Below are positions 34,265 to 45,130 of a stretch of DNA of 64,000 nt, piece after piece. The notes below the pieces were generated by a model. It had not been told where the DNA came from and did not search any database. It was given only the letters and a program-made list of their open reading frames with translations. The position numbers and the translations under genes are program-made. Positions within the stretch are counted from its first letter, which is position 1. Each line of letters begins with the position of its first letter. Source of the DNA: Diphasiastrum complanatum (taxonomy: Eukaryota > Streptophyta > Lycopodiopsida > Lycopodiales > Lycopodiaceae); assembly GCA_029204225.1 (NCBI GenBank), contig CM055100.1, positions 47,967,666 through 48,031,665 on the forward strand, read 5' to 3'.

Positions 34265-34304
34265 GTGTGTGTGTGTGTGTGTGTGTGTGTCTCTCTCTCT
34301 CTCT
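34265..34304. repeat. (GT)n(CT)n microsatellite
   Basis: About 13 GT units run directly into about 7 CT units. Confidence 0.95.
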
Positions 34305-34455
34305 TCCTTTTTGGTGGGTGAGGCTCATCTAGAAAATCCCAAATTGATTTAGGGTTTACCACCACTTCTAATAATATTTTGATTTTTTTGGTCACCTTGA
34401 CAACTAGCTTTATGAAGAAAAAATTGTAGATGGCAACAAGATTTGATTAACGAAT

Positions 34456-34469
34456 CCCCCCCCCCCCCC

Positions 34470-34502
<33 letters not shown>
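34456..34502. repeat. Poly-C run (25 nt) followed by (TC)n
   Basis: Twenty-five consecutive C and then 11 TC units. A 16-base G run lies 450 bases away. Such runs are prone to sequencing and assembly error. Confidence 0.93.
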
Positions 34503-34930
34503 CCCATCCAAATAAGAAAGGGTCTCCATCCAAATAAGAAAGGGACTCATCTTCAGAGACATGCTCCACCCAACCTTCTAGATCAACAATTTGAAATCAT
34601 TTGATGTCTTTTGAACATTATATAGTGTTTATATGGTGTTAGAGGTGGTACCTAGTGCTTGACAATATTGCGTCAAAGTTTTACGATTGTCGTCGGTATG
34701 TTCTACATCATAGTAAGCTTGTCTTGGTAAGGTTGAAATGAAAATCTCTCCCCACTCAAACAAGAAAAGACGTGTTCTTAATGGCATGTTCCACCCAACC
34801 TTCTATGATCAAAATCTTTGCTTTATTTTGTATTGTCTAGATAAATTGTTATCAATATGGTGTTAGAGGTGGTCCTAGTGCTTGACAATTTTGCACAAAA
34901 GTGTTCGTATTTGTACTTGATATGTTTTGT
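34503..34930. repeat. Tandem duplication, unit about 240 bp
   Basis: CCACCCAACCTTCTA, TGGTGTTAGAGGTGGT and CTAGTGCTTGACAAT occur in the same order twice (about 34503-34740 and 34745-34930). The first copy also begins with a 22-bp direct repeat (CCATCCAAATAAGAAAGGG). Confidence 0.7.
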
Positions 34931-34965
34931 GTGTGTGTGTGTGTGGGAAGGGGGGGGGGGGGGGG
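34929..34965. repeat. (GT)n followed by 16-nt poly-G
   Basis: About nine GT units, GGGAA, then 16 consecutive G at 34950-34965. Confidence 0.93.
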
Positions 34966-37890
34966 CACGCTCTCTTGCTTCAATGTTATGGAATCATTAT
35001 AGCTAGTAGTATGCACATGTGTATTAATCCTTGTAAGAGCATTTATGTGTGGTTATAACATGAGCCACATTAACAATAATGGCATCATCCAACAAATTTT
35101 TTGACATCTTTACATATTTGTTGCTTAGGATATAGCGCACACAAATGCATTTGGGAAAATCTATGTTCTGAAGAGATTAATTCATACAAATACTAAAACT
35201 TTTATTAAGACCTCAAGCACATTTTTCTTTATGAAGTTTAACACCAATTATGGAGCATTCGTCATCCTTGGGCCACAACTACCATGATTTCTTGGGTCAT
35301 AAAGAGACACATTAAGCAAGCTCAAAAGCCTAGGCTTTGATTGAAAGAAAGAAAATAGTCTAAAAATCATACGATAGTGCTAGAGAGCTCAATTTTCCAA
35401 CTTTGGCATCAAACAATCAACAAAATTAAATGATGTTTTAAATTTGAGACAAAACTTAATAAACTCATACTTATTGGTCCATGATTCAAGTTTTCAAATC
35501 AAACTTTGCTTGATTTTTGTTACACAAAATATTCACATTAATATATTATGCACAAAATGTATAGATGCCAAAAAGAAGTGTTCAGGAAAATTATTTTATG
35601 AAACCAAGATGGCCCTAATGAGATGTGCAAAACTTTTCCCACAAACTAACCTTAAAAAGAAGTAGATAAGCTATATAGTGAGACATAAAAAAAATATAGC
35701 ACACTAAGCAGAGGCTGACCATATAGTTACTAGAAATGTAATGATAAGCTTTGTACCCAATGTATAGATGTTGTTTATTATAGTTTCATGTAATTTGACT
35801 TTTGAAGTCACATGATTTGGATCCTCATAGCAGCTGCCTAGATACTAACCCTCATTCATTGTATGTATCACATTTTTGGATGAATGGAGTATATAGTTTG
35901 TAAAGGCTATTGCGTGTTCTTGTTTGGCTCCTACTGATTTCTCTTTTTGCTATATTTAACATTTTTGCTTATGCTAAGTATTCATAGAGATACGATGAAT
36001 GAGTTTAGGTGATAAGATTGGATGTTATCAGTTTTGCATGTCCAATAGTTTGGTATTGGAGCTATGTTTTTGCTGGGGAAATGATGGATTGAGTCCGTGG
36101 TGGACGGACAGGTCGAAACAATCGGATCAGAATGATCCTACTACTGCACGAAGGTAGTGATCGACTAATTCCCTTGGTGCGTGCACTACTACAACGGTAG
36201 GCGAATGCAAAATAGAGCTTGATTGCGATTATGCGAAAGAGGAAGAGCAGATAGTCAAACAAAAGAGTTAGAGAATCAGACCAAAAGCGGAAAGCATGCA
36301 ACACTAAAAAAATATGCACGCAAAACCAGACAACAATTTATTCAGATTGAATGTATGGAAATACAAGTCAGATGATGCTGGTGAGCACAAAACAAAAGCA
36401 GGCAACACCGTGTGCTCACAAAGCTAACTACGATCTGTAACAATTATGAGCTTATTCTAACAATCAGTCTGAACGAAAAGAGTCACTGCTTGTAAGCATC
36501 TAGTGTGAAGGATTTCAGATCATTCAAGATCCAATCCAAGTCCCAAATCTTTGGTTACAATAAGGAGCAAACCAACAATCCTGCCAATGTAGAAAAATCA
36601 GCATCTACATACAAAATGAGATGCAAACTCTAAGAGATATTGATCAAACATGAACCAAAACATAAAATATGTTTGTTGTCCGTACAATTACAGTACCCTA
36701 CTGTATTTCACACGTGTGGAACCGAAAATAGCAATAAATGATCATTCTACACACAAGATTGCAAGATAACACCAAGATAGTGCACCAATGAGTAGTAGAA
36801 CCCAAAGAGAACCATGTATAATGATGAAATGAGAGAGAGAAGAGAGAAGATGTGTCTCTCCACGAGTTACATCCTTTTATAGAGTTTCCAAACCCTATTT
36901 GGCCACTTGGCTTTCCCTCTAAAATGTACACCCTACTATTTTTGGGTCTAGATTCAATGTACCCAAAGTTCAAATTTGAATCTCTCTCAAACTCGACTAC
37001 CAACTTTCCCACACTTTCCAAAAGTGTTTATTGAATGTATTTTAAACTAATATAACTTCAAAAAGTTTATCTCTAAGTCTAAAATGAGTTTTGGCCTCTT
37101 ATTAACAATTTACCAAAATGTGACTAAACTAGACTAAACTAGTTGAAATCTCTCACATCTAGTATGTCAGTCTAGATGGCGGACTATGAGTGACTCCCCA
37201 CTAAAGAGGAGTATGACTTTGCATTCATAAAATCATACAATGCATTAGTAATCACAAGTAAGTTCTTTTGAAAGATATAAATTTTGTGTTTGCCACAACT
37301 ATAAAAATTGTATTCACCCTAAATCCTAAGTATTAATTCGTCCTATTTGTTTATGTTCCTGTAGAGCGGGCATCAAGACAACGACAACGATGATGATGAG
37401 TAGATTAGAAGAGTAGATTAGGTTTAGATTATATTTTTGTTTACATATCATTTGTATTTATATCATGTCAGAGAAATTACAAAAGCAACAAATTAAGACA
37501 TTGATGAATATGAGTAATACATTATTATATTAAATTATTATTATTGTGCCTTTTAATGTGAAATGCATTTTGTGATTTCAATAATACATAACGTAGTTTA
37601 CATATTGAATGTAAAAATTTTAATCCATGAATTCACATTGCATTTTGGTATGTGCAATGTTGCACCAAAAATTGCAATATGCATTAACAAGTGCCATGTT
37701 GGGTTCACCAATGTGCAATGTGCGATATCATAGTAAGAATCAAAATGCAATTAAGAATGTAGCATAATCAAACACGATGTGCAATGTACCACTGAAAAAA
37801 TGCAATGTATCTCATGTTTGACTTTCAATCCAATCGTCGAATGCAATCAAACTTTAATTAAAGAATGCCACGTCAATAGAGTCAAAAAAT
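34966..37890. other. Intergenic; possible transposon end with TGCAATGT repeats
   Basis: No gene was supported. From about 37560 to 37860 the words TGCAATGT, TGTGCAAT and close variants recur at least eight times, resembling subterminal repeats of a DNA transposon. No transposase or terminal inverted repeat was identified. TGGTATTGGAGC at about 36052 resembles a degenerate PBS but no LTR accompanies it. Confidence 0.35.
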
Positions 37891-37949
37891 AGCTCGCTAT
37901 TGAAAACAATACATTGTTTTCTATGCATTATTTATTTATTTTTAATATC

Positions 37950-39257
37950 ATTTAGATGTCAAAATCTAATAGATAATTATTTGTTGGATCTCAACAAATA
38001 CCTGTATGTTGGGCATCCGTCAAAGGATTTTGAATACTTTTTTGGTCATTATGAGTTTTTAGTGTTACCTTTTGGATTAATTAATGCTCCAACAATATTC
38101 CAATAAATGATGAAACATTTGTTTCATCTATATTTGACATTTGTGGTAGTGTTTTTAATGATATTTTTATCTACAATGAAACCTTCGAGGAACATATAAA
38201 GCATACCAAAACTATCTTGTCAAAACTCCATTAGAAGTTACTCTAAGCTAACTAACCCAAATGTGGATTATTTGAGCATGAGATGGTTTACCTAGGTTAT
38301 AAGATCACAGCTTATGGGATCAAGATTGAGAATGATAAAATTAAGGCATCGGTTAATTGGCCAATTCTGCAAATTGTTAGACAAGTCGAATCATTTCTTG
38401 TATTTATGGTTTTCTTTCGAAGATTTATTGAGGATTATTCCAAGGTGGTATCATCACTCAATAATCTGACAAAAAGTGTTGTGAACAAAAAGAAAAAGAG
38501 GAATCAACCTAGTCACCTTTTGTTTGAAATGAGAAACTGAGTCAATATTTAAAAAAAATTAAAGCTCTAGTTACTTCAGTTTCCATATTACATATTGCAA
38601 ATCCAGATGAACCTTATGTCAATAGAACTGATGCAAGCGATACTACAATTGAAGTAGTTCTATTACGAAATGATAGGTCACTATCATTTAAAAGCAAAAA
38701 GGTAACTGATCCTCATTCATATTATACGACATAGAATTTTTTTTTTTTTGCCATAATCCATGCACTTAAAAGTTGGAGACACTACTTGTATGGTAGTAAG
38801 TTTGTAGTATATACAGATCATTAGCCTCTTAAGTATTTCTATAATCAACATGATCTTCGGAAAGCCCAAGGGGTTTGATTGATGCAAGAATCCAATCATG
38901 AAATTCACTATATAATAGACAACTCGAATCAAGTTGCAGATGCTCTTAGTCAAACAGGTGAATCAAATCAATTATCTCTCACTTAGATTTCTATAGATTT
39001 TTAATTTTCTTTTAGAGGATGACATGAAAATGATTCTCATTTTGGTCATGTTTGGAACATTGTTTTGATTGAAACAAATGAGGACAATATTGGGATGAGT
39101 TCACAGTGCTCTCAACTAAGTAAGAAAAATAAGAAGATTGTAGAAGAGTTCACTATTCAAGATGGGCTACTATTTTGGAATGGAAATATTTGTGTACCAA
39201 AGGATGATGAGCTCAAACGTAAAATTTTGCTTGAATGTTATGACATACCCTGAGTAG
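37950..39257 (+). pseudogene. Decayed Ty3/gypsy RT, RNase H and integrase start
   Basis: RT is recognisable from EFLVLPFGLINAPTIFQ (about 38050-38103), then MVYLGYKITAYGIKIEND and NWPIL...VESFLVF...FFRRFIEDYSK (38280-38460). RNase H follows at about 38560-38960 with NPDEPYVNRTDAS, ALKSWRHYLYG and ADALS. The integrase leader reads VEEFTIQDGLLFWNGNICVP (39155-39215) and then KRKILLECYDIP. There are many stops and shifts. At 39257 the sequence is interrupted by copia-2 and resumes at 43431. Confidence 0.82.
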
Positions 39258-40082
39258 TGTGAGAAATTGGCAAAAATCTAGCTTGGTATGTTTTATGATA
39301 GAAGTTTGTAAGTGAATCTCACATGTGTGGAGGATGTTCCCACATGTGGAGAATTGTAAAGTAAATCAAAATTTTTGATATAGGGGTCTCATACAATTTC
39401 ATAGTCAAGCATTTAGGTGTAGGATGTTGATAGAGTCAAATTTGGCATAGATGGCAAATTATCCATTTCCACTTGTAATGCCACCATTGAGCCAAAATAG
39501 AGTAGGAGGCCAAACTTGTGCCAATTAGAGTGTAGACAAGTGTAATGCTTTTGTTTGATGAAGTTTAAGAGGTCCAATAGGATTTAGAGGTGGAACCATG
39601 AGTGGTCCAATAGAATTTGAGGTTTGCCTGAAAATGGTCCAATAGAATTTAGAGGTGCATGGATCAATGGTCCAATAGGATTAAGGGGTGGCAAAGTGTG
39701 GTCCAATCATAGTTAAGCATAGTGGTAGCTCATGGATCTACTAGTATCATTGTACTCCTCATTTGAATCTAATTTGATTTTGAGATTGAGTGGATTTTAA
39801 GTGTCATTGAATTTCTAGCTTTCTCTCTCTACCCGAGAGCTCATGATGGTTTTTCTCTCTCTACCCTAGGAGAGCAGCTTGTTTTTACTTAGAATACTTT
39901 TGGAACACTTCCCACACGTGTGAGTGAGAGTTGGAAGTGATTGAATGCATGTAGTAGTGTGGTTTTGCCATAGAATCAAAGATAGATCTTGAATCTCAAT
40001 CTAGCCTTGATCTTGGTGCATCTACACACCTTAGGAGATCACAAGTACATGTAGTGGACAATCCACACGTGTGAATTCAACA
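39258..40082 (+). repeat. 5' LTR of copia-2
   Basis: 825 bp. Five degenerate copies of a GGTCCAATAG unit lie at about 39571-39705. CACACGTGTG palindromes are near 39911 and 40063, the second about 10 bases from the PBS. Confidence 0.95.
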
Positions 40083-40094
40083 TGGTATCAGAGC
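40083..40094 (+). other. Primer binding site of copia-2
   Basis: TGGTATCAGAGC immediately after the LTR, initiator tRNA-Met type. Confidence 0.93.
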
Positions 40095-40839
40095 CTAACT
40101 AAGGTTACCATGCATTTTGATCCATCTAAGTGAAAATTTTTCATCAATCTTGAGCTAGAAATTGTCAAGGCCCATTTTCCTAGCTATCTTGTTCAATTTT
40201 GGATCAAAAGAGATCAAAAGGACATTGATTGGGTCTGACCTGGTACTGTACAGAATCAGGTGCTCAGACACATGTGAGGAACATCCAATTTCAGTTTGGA
40301 AGTTCTCTCTCATGCTTTATCCATTTATCTTGCTTGATAGCTTGTTTTGAAGCTATTTTTGTCTAGTTTCTGATGCAATCAGTTTCATTCCATTTGGTTG
40401 TGCCAATCAAAAGTTATAAGCTTTTGAAGAGGGTTAGGTAGGGCACCTAGACCTGAGTGGACACATTTGGTTTGGTCAAGAGATTGCTTGTTTGATCCAA
40501 AATCACATTTGAATGCTTACCAATCTCATCTATGTGTGATCTAGGTACTGTTTTGAGATGTTAGCCATTTTGTTTCATGCAATATCATTGTATTTGAGTC
40601 AAATTTGGTTTCTTAGTGTATTTCACACGTGCTAAGAGTGTTTGATCCTAAATTTGCCCATACTCCATCATTTGATGTGAAGTAGATCTAGTTTTGGAGA
40701 GATTGAGGTAGCTAGTGAGAATCATCTCATAGTTTGTTGCAAGATCTTGCATAGGAGATGGTAGCACACCATTATTGGATCCTATAGTGAGAGAGAAGCA
40801 ACATTTTTTGTTCTTCACTTTTATTTATCTCCACTTTAC

Positions 40840-41841
40840 ATGACTTTGATGAGCTCATACTTGTTGCAACCAAGTGAGAGATTGTCTACTTCCAATTATT
40901 CAATATGGAAGTTGAGGATGGAGTCCATCTTGATACTCCAAGATGTGATGGACATTGTACTTGGGATTGAGGAGGAACCTCAAGTCCTTCAAGAAGTACA
41001 AAAATACAAGAAGAGAGATAGGATGGCTCTCCACTACATTAAGATGAATGTCTCTAATGAGATATTGAGGGAGATTGGTGATTGTTCTACATCCAAGGAA
41101 GCTTGGGATTGTCTCAAGTCCATCTATGAGGCTAAGAACACCTCTAGGCTCCTCACTCTTAGAAATCAAATCTTCCAAAGTAGTCAAAAGAGTGATGAGA
41201 GTGCATCTAATTATGTTTTGAGAGTCAAGGATATTCATAGGGAGCTTGCATGTATTGGTGACTCAATCAATCAAAGTGAGCTAGTACAAGTCATTCTCAA
41301 TGGCTTCAGAGATGAATATGACAACCTTGTCCAATCCTATGCCATTAAGGAGGAGCTACCAAGTTTGGAGGCCCTTCAAAGTGTGCTTATTTCTGAAGAA
41401 TCAAGACAAGAGTACAAACTCTTGAGGATGGACAAGCTATCACTCAATCATGATGATGGCAAAGTTCTATTTGCCAAGCACAAAGAGAGGAGTAAGAAGC
41501 AACACCATCACTTCTCTAATGACAAAGCTAAAGACCAAGATGGAGAGGAGGAGGAGGATACCTCTCATGCTTCTATTTCAAAAGTGATTGTGAATAGAGA
41601 TGTCATATTGCATGAAGATTCAATCTTGGAAGTGGCCGAGATCAAGGCTTCTCAAGAAGCATCACAAGTTATCTTTTTTGAAGGTATTCAAGTTATGATG
41701 GGGCCAATGTGTGAGGAGGAGTTTCTTCTTCATATGATTTTAAGAAGATCTTCAAGATGCATGGCCGAGTCTTTATGGCTCACCTTACATGGCAAAGAGG
41801 GGCATCTTTCATGTTGTATCTACTACAACACATTTATATAG
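40840..41841 (+). pseudogene. copia-2 Gag joined to the pre-RT segment of pol
   Basis: The 333-codon frame opens MTLMSSYLLQPSERLSTSNY, close to copia-1 and copia-3 Gag. Residues 1 to about 225 give a full UBN2-type Gag (EAWDCLKSIYEAKNTSR, YVLRVKDIHREL). There is no CCHC zinc knuckle. At about residue 245 it continues as the stretch that normally lies between integrase and RT: VIVNRDVILHEDS and later RRSSRCMAESLWLTLHGK. Zinc knuckle, protease and integrase have therefore been removed by one deletion. The frame is intact and could yield a Gag-like protein, but without RNA-binding knuckle or enzymes. Confidence 0.85.
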
Positions 41842-42601
41842 GCTTCTCTTCCTTTGCTTGAAATGCTATCTTGCTTCATTGAATTTTTTGGATCTCAAAG
41901 TTCAAGAAAAGCTATACTAGTTTTGTATGATGCTTATGGTATGGACATGTTTCTTGTCATTATTGACTTGGATATGTTTCCAATACTTTTTGAAATCAAG
42001 ATATTGTATTGTCAAATGTATGCTCTTGGTTCTAGTAAGAACAAGATTGAGCTTGGTACTCACTTTTTTGAAAATCATGTTTTCACGTGTTTTGAGGCAA
42101 ATTGTAAACTCCTCTTGAGATTAAGTGAAGCATCCAAAGTGGACAATTAAATCCTTGAGAGATTAACTAGCCTAAAAAAGATCAAGGTAGTCTTTGATAT
42201 CAAGATTAGATCCATCATGGATATAGTTCATTGTATGTGGACTAGTCAAGCTAGAAAGCATAATCTTGACACATCTTATGATCTTGATCTCCATGATCCT
42301 TATGAGGCTTGGAAGCCTCAGATTTCTCTATTTATCATGCAAGTGGAACTTTCAAAGCAAAGATCATCATCAAGCATGGAGGAAGCCCATGATCATAGTG
42401 GCATATTGGTGGGGCACTCTTCAAAAGCATTGGCAAGAGATCTCTACCAAAGAGATCTTATCATGGATATGGTGAGGGTGCTGCTATGATGGATCCCTTG
42501 GCTGATCTTCACTTCTTATGCATACCAAAGGATCCACTCAAAAAGATTTACAAACTTCTCAAGTGATCTAGTACCTTTCCAAGCTATTTTTTGAGGAGGA
42601 G
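41842..42601 (+). pseudogene. copia-2 interior of uncertain origin
   Basis: Between the Gag frame and the purine tract, three short open frames (41854-42150, 42217-42489 and shadows) do not read as RT or RNase H. Only the last part, DPLADLHFLCIPKDPLKK before a stop near 42565, looks like a degenerate copia C-terminus (xxADLLTKPL type). The middle may be heavily decayed pol or captured DNA. Confidence 0.4.
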
Positions 42602-43425
42602 TGTGAGAAATTGGCAAAAATCTAGCTTGGTATTTTTTATGATAGAAGTTTGTAAGTGAATCTCACATGTGTGGAAATGTTCCCACATGTGGAGAATTGT
42701 AAAGTAAATCAAAATGTTTGATATAGGGGTCTCATACAATTTCATAGTCAAGCATTCAGGTGTAGGATGTTGATAGAGTCAAATTTCGCATAGATGGCAA
42801 ATTATCCATTTCCACTTGTAATGCCACTATTGAGCCAAAGTAGAGTAGGAGGCCAAACTTGTGACAATTAGAGTGTAGACAAGTGTAATGCTTTTGTTTG
42901 ATGAAGTTTAAGAGGTCCAATAGGATCTAGACGTGGAACCATGAGTGGTCCAATAGAATTTGAGGTTTGCTTGAAAATGGTCCAATAGAATTTAGAGGTG
43001 CATGGATCAATGGTCCAATAGGACTAAGGGGTGGCAAAGTGTGGTCCAATCATAGTTAAGCATAGTGGTAGATCATGGATCTACTAGTATCATTGTACTC
43101 CTCATTTGAATCTAATTTGATTTTGAGATTGAGTGGATTTTGAGTGTCATTGAGTTTCTAGCTTTCTCTCTCTACCCGAGAGCTCATGATGGTTTTTCTC
43201 TCTCTACCCGAGGAGAGCAGCTTGCTTTTACTTAGAATACTTTTGGAACACTTCCCACACGTGTGAGTGAGAGTTGGAAGTGATTGAATGCATGTAGTAG
43301 TGTGTTTTTGCCATAGAATCAAAGGTAGATCTTGAATCTTAATCTAGCCTTGATCTTGGTGCATCTACACACCTTAGGAGATCACAAGTACATGTAGTGG
43401 ACAATCCACACGTGTGAATTCAACA
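42602..43425 (+). repeat. 3' LTR of copia-2
   Basis: 824 bp, same ends as the 5' copy, with the same CCAAT-containing array (about 42911-43053). Followed by AGTAG. Confidence 0.95.
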
Positions 43426-43430
43426 AGTAG

Positions 43431-43656
43431 AACATCGCAGCTAAGGATGAACAACTTTTTTTTGCATCCATTGGATATTTCTAGTAAGAGATGAGAGAGT
43501 ATATCTATGGACTTGTAGTTGGACTTCCAACGCTCCAATGACAAGATGATTCTATTTGGGTTGTAGTAGATTGAATAACTAAGTTAGCTACATTTATACC
43601 TATAAGGTCAATCTATAAGGCTTCAAAATTAGTCCAAATCTTTGTTGAAATATTAT
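43431..43656 (+). pseudogene. Gypsy integrase fragment, right half of the split element
   Basis: After copia-2 the gypsy sequence resumes. Stop-ridden frames contain HPLDIS, ESISMDL and a match to the 24580-24780 integrase (STIKASNLAQIFVE region). At about 43657 it changes abruptly to copia sequence of the opposite strand. Confidence 0.75.
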
Positions 43657-44880
43657 TTCCCTTGATGCACTTGAGCTCCATAAGCAATATTTTGATCCAC
43701 AAAACCTCTTTTCTAGTAGTTGTAAGGGCCTTATACTCGGCCTCACATGATGACAAAGATATGGTGTCTTGCTTCTTGGATAACCAAGACACAAGATTGC
43801 CTCCAATAAAGATAGTGAATGCACTAGTGGATTTTCTATCCACCTTGTCACTTGCAAAATTCGAGTCCGAGTAGGCAACCATTAATAGAGCTTCACTTTT
43901 GTAAAATAATCCATAATCAAGTGTGGAAGATACATATCTCAAGATTCCTTTGGCTGATTTCCAATGACAAATCTTTGGATCTTGCATGAATTGACTCAAT
44001 TTATGGACACTAAAGCTCAAATCGGGCCTAGTAATAGTCAACCATATAAGGGAGCCAATAAGACTCCTATAAAGGGTGATGTCCTCGAAGGATCTTTCAT
44101 CCCCTTTGATAGGATCTTTTAAAACATGCTCCATGGGAGTATCAATGCTCTTACAATTTTTCATATGATATTTCTTAAGCATAGAGAGAGAGCATATCTA
44201 GATTGACTAATAAATGCATGATCATGAAATATATCTATTTCTAGGCCTAAGATGTAATGAAGCTCACATAGATCTTGCATTTTGAATTCACTACCTAAGG
44301 CACTTGTCTCATCAACAAGTTTCATGCAATTTCCACACTGTCATCAACATATATGATGAGAATAACAAGATTGCTATTTACAAACTTTATATACAAAGAT
44401 GGATCATAGGCACTTAGATTGAATCCAAGTGATAAGAGATATGAATTGAGCCTTGCATACCAAGACCTTGGGCTTGAGCCTATAAAGACTCTTGAACAAG
44501 AGGCATACTTTGGATTCATGACCATCTTTGATAAAGCCCTCGAGTTGCTCCATATAGATCTCTTCCTCAAGTTAGCCATTGAGGAAGGCATAGAGACATC
44601 AAGTTGGAACATCATCCACTTGAAAAGCATGCAATAGAGATGATAATTCTTATAGTGACCATCTTGGCCATGGGTGCAAAGGTTTCTTCATAATCAAGAC
44701 CATGGACCTCTTTGCATCCAATACATGCTTGTTGATGGGTGGATTCACGAGCTCCCAAGTATGAATAGAAATCAAGGCTTCATACTCCTTTGACATAGCT
44801 TCATACCACTCCTTTGAATGGAGTGCATCTTGAACATTGCTTGGATCATCATGATGTGGTTCATGGATGTGTATGAGCAT
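43657..44880 (-). pseudogene. Ty1/copia RT and RNase H remnant
   Basis: On the minus strand from 44880: NVQDALHSKEWYEAM (RT start), then RT in pieces with QLDVSMPSSMANL, SPRSWYARLNSYL and LIIYVDDS around 44350-44600. The RT end and RNase H lie in one frame at 44182-43657: CKSIDTPMEH, LIWLTITRPDLSFSV, AYSDSNFASD, STSAF, SCEAEYKALTT. There are several frameshifts between pieces. The RNase H stops before the final CDN segment, cut by the gypsy junction. Confidence 0.87.
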
Positions 44881-44919
44881 TTTGAATCACACAACATGAC
44901 AAAATGCACGGACTTTGTA

Positions 44920-45130
44920 AGTTTGCATATGAATGTATAAATGCATTTTCTTACTTGCCTCATTAAGTTAAGATAGAATAGTTCACCTTGTAGTATGTCT
45001 TCATCTTGTGATGGCCGCACACTTCTTTTTGCATGCGAATGTATAAATGCATTTTCGTATGTGCATCTTTAAGTTAACATAAGCTAGCCTTGCTTTGTAG
45101 TGTGTTTTTTTTTTTTTGTCTTGTGATGGC
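44920..45130. repeat. Tandem duplication, unit about 105 bp
   Basis: GAATGTATAAATGCATTTTC, then a TTAAGTTAA word and CTTGTGATGG occur in the same order in both halves. Confidence 0.65.

Larger units (their letters stand above)
39258..43425 (+). mobile_element. Complete non-autonomous Ty1/copia element (copia-2)
   Basis: LTRs are 39258-40082 (825 bp) and 42602-43425 (824 bp), beginning TGTGAGAAATTGG and ending ATTCAACA. They are flanked by the perfect duplication AGTAG (39253-39257 and 43426-43430). The PBS follows directly and a purine tract GAGGAGGAG precedes the 3' LTR. About 21 substitutions and one small indel were counted, roughly 97.4% identity. The interior is only 2.5 kb and lacks protease, integrase and RT, so the element depends on others. 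It sits inside a decayed gypsy integrase. Confidence 0.96.

Noticed and set aside
36052-36063. PBS-like TGGTATTGGAGC
   Set aside because: Two mismatches and no LTR end or gag nearby.
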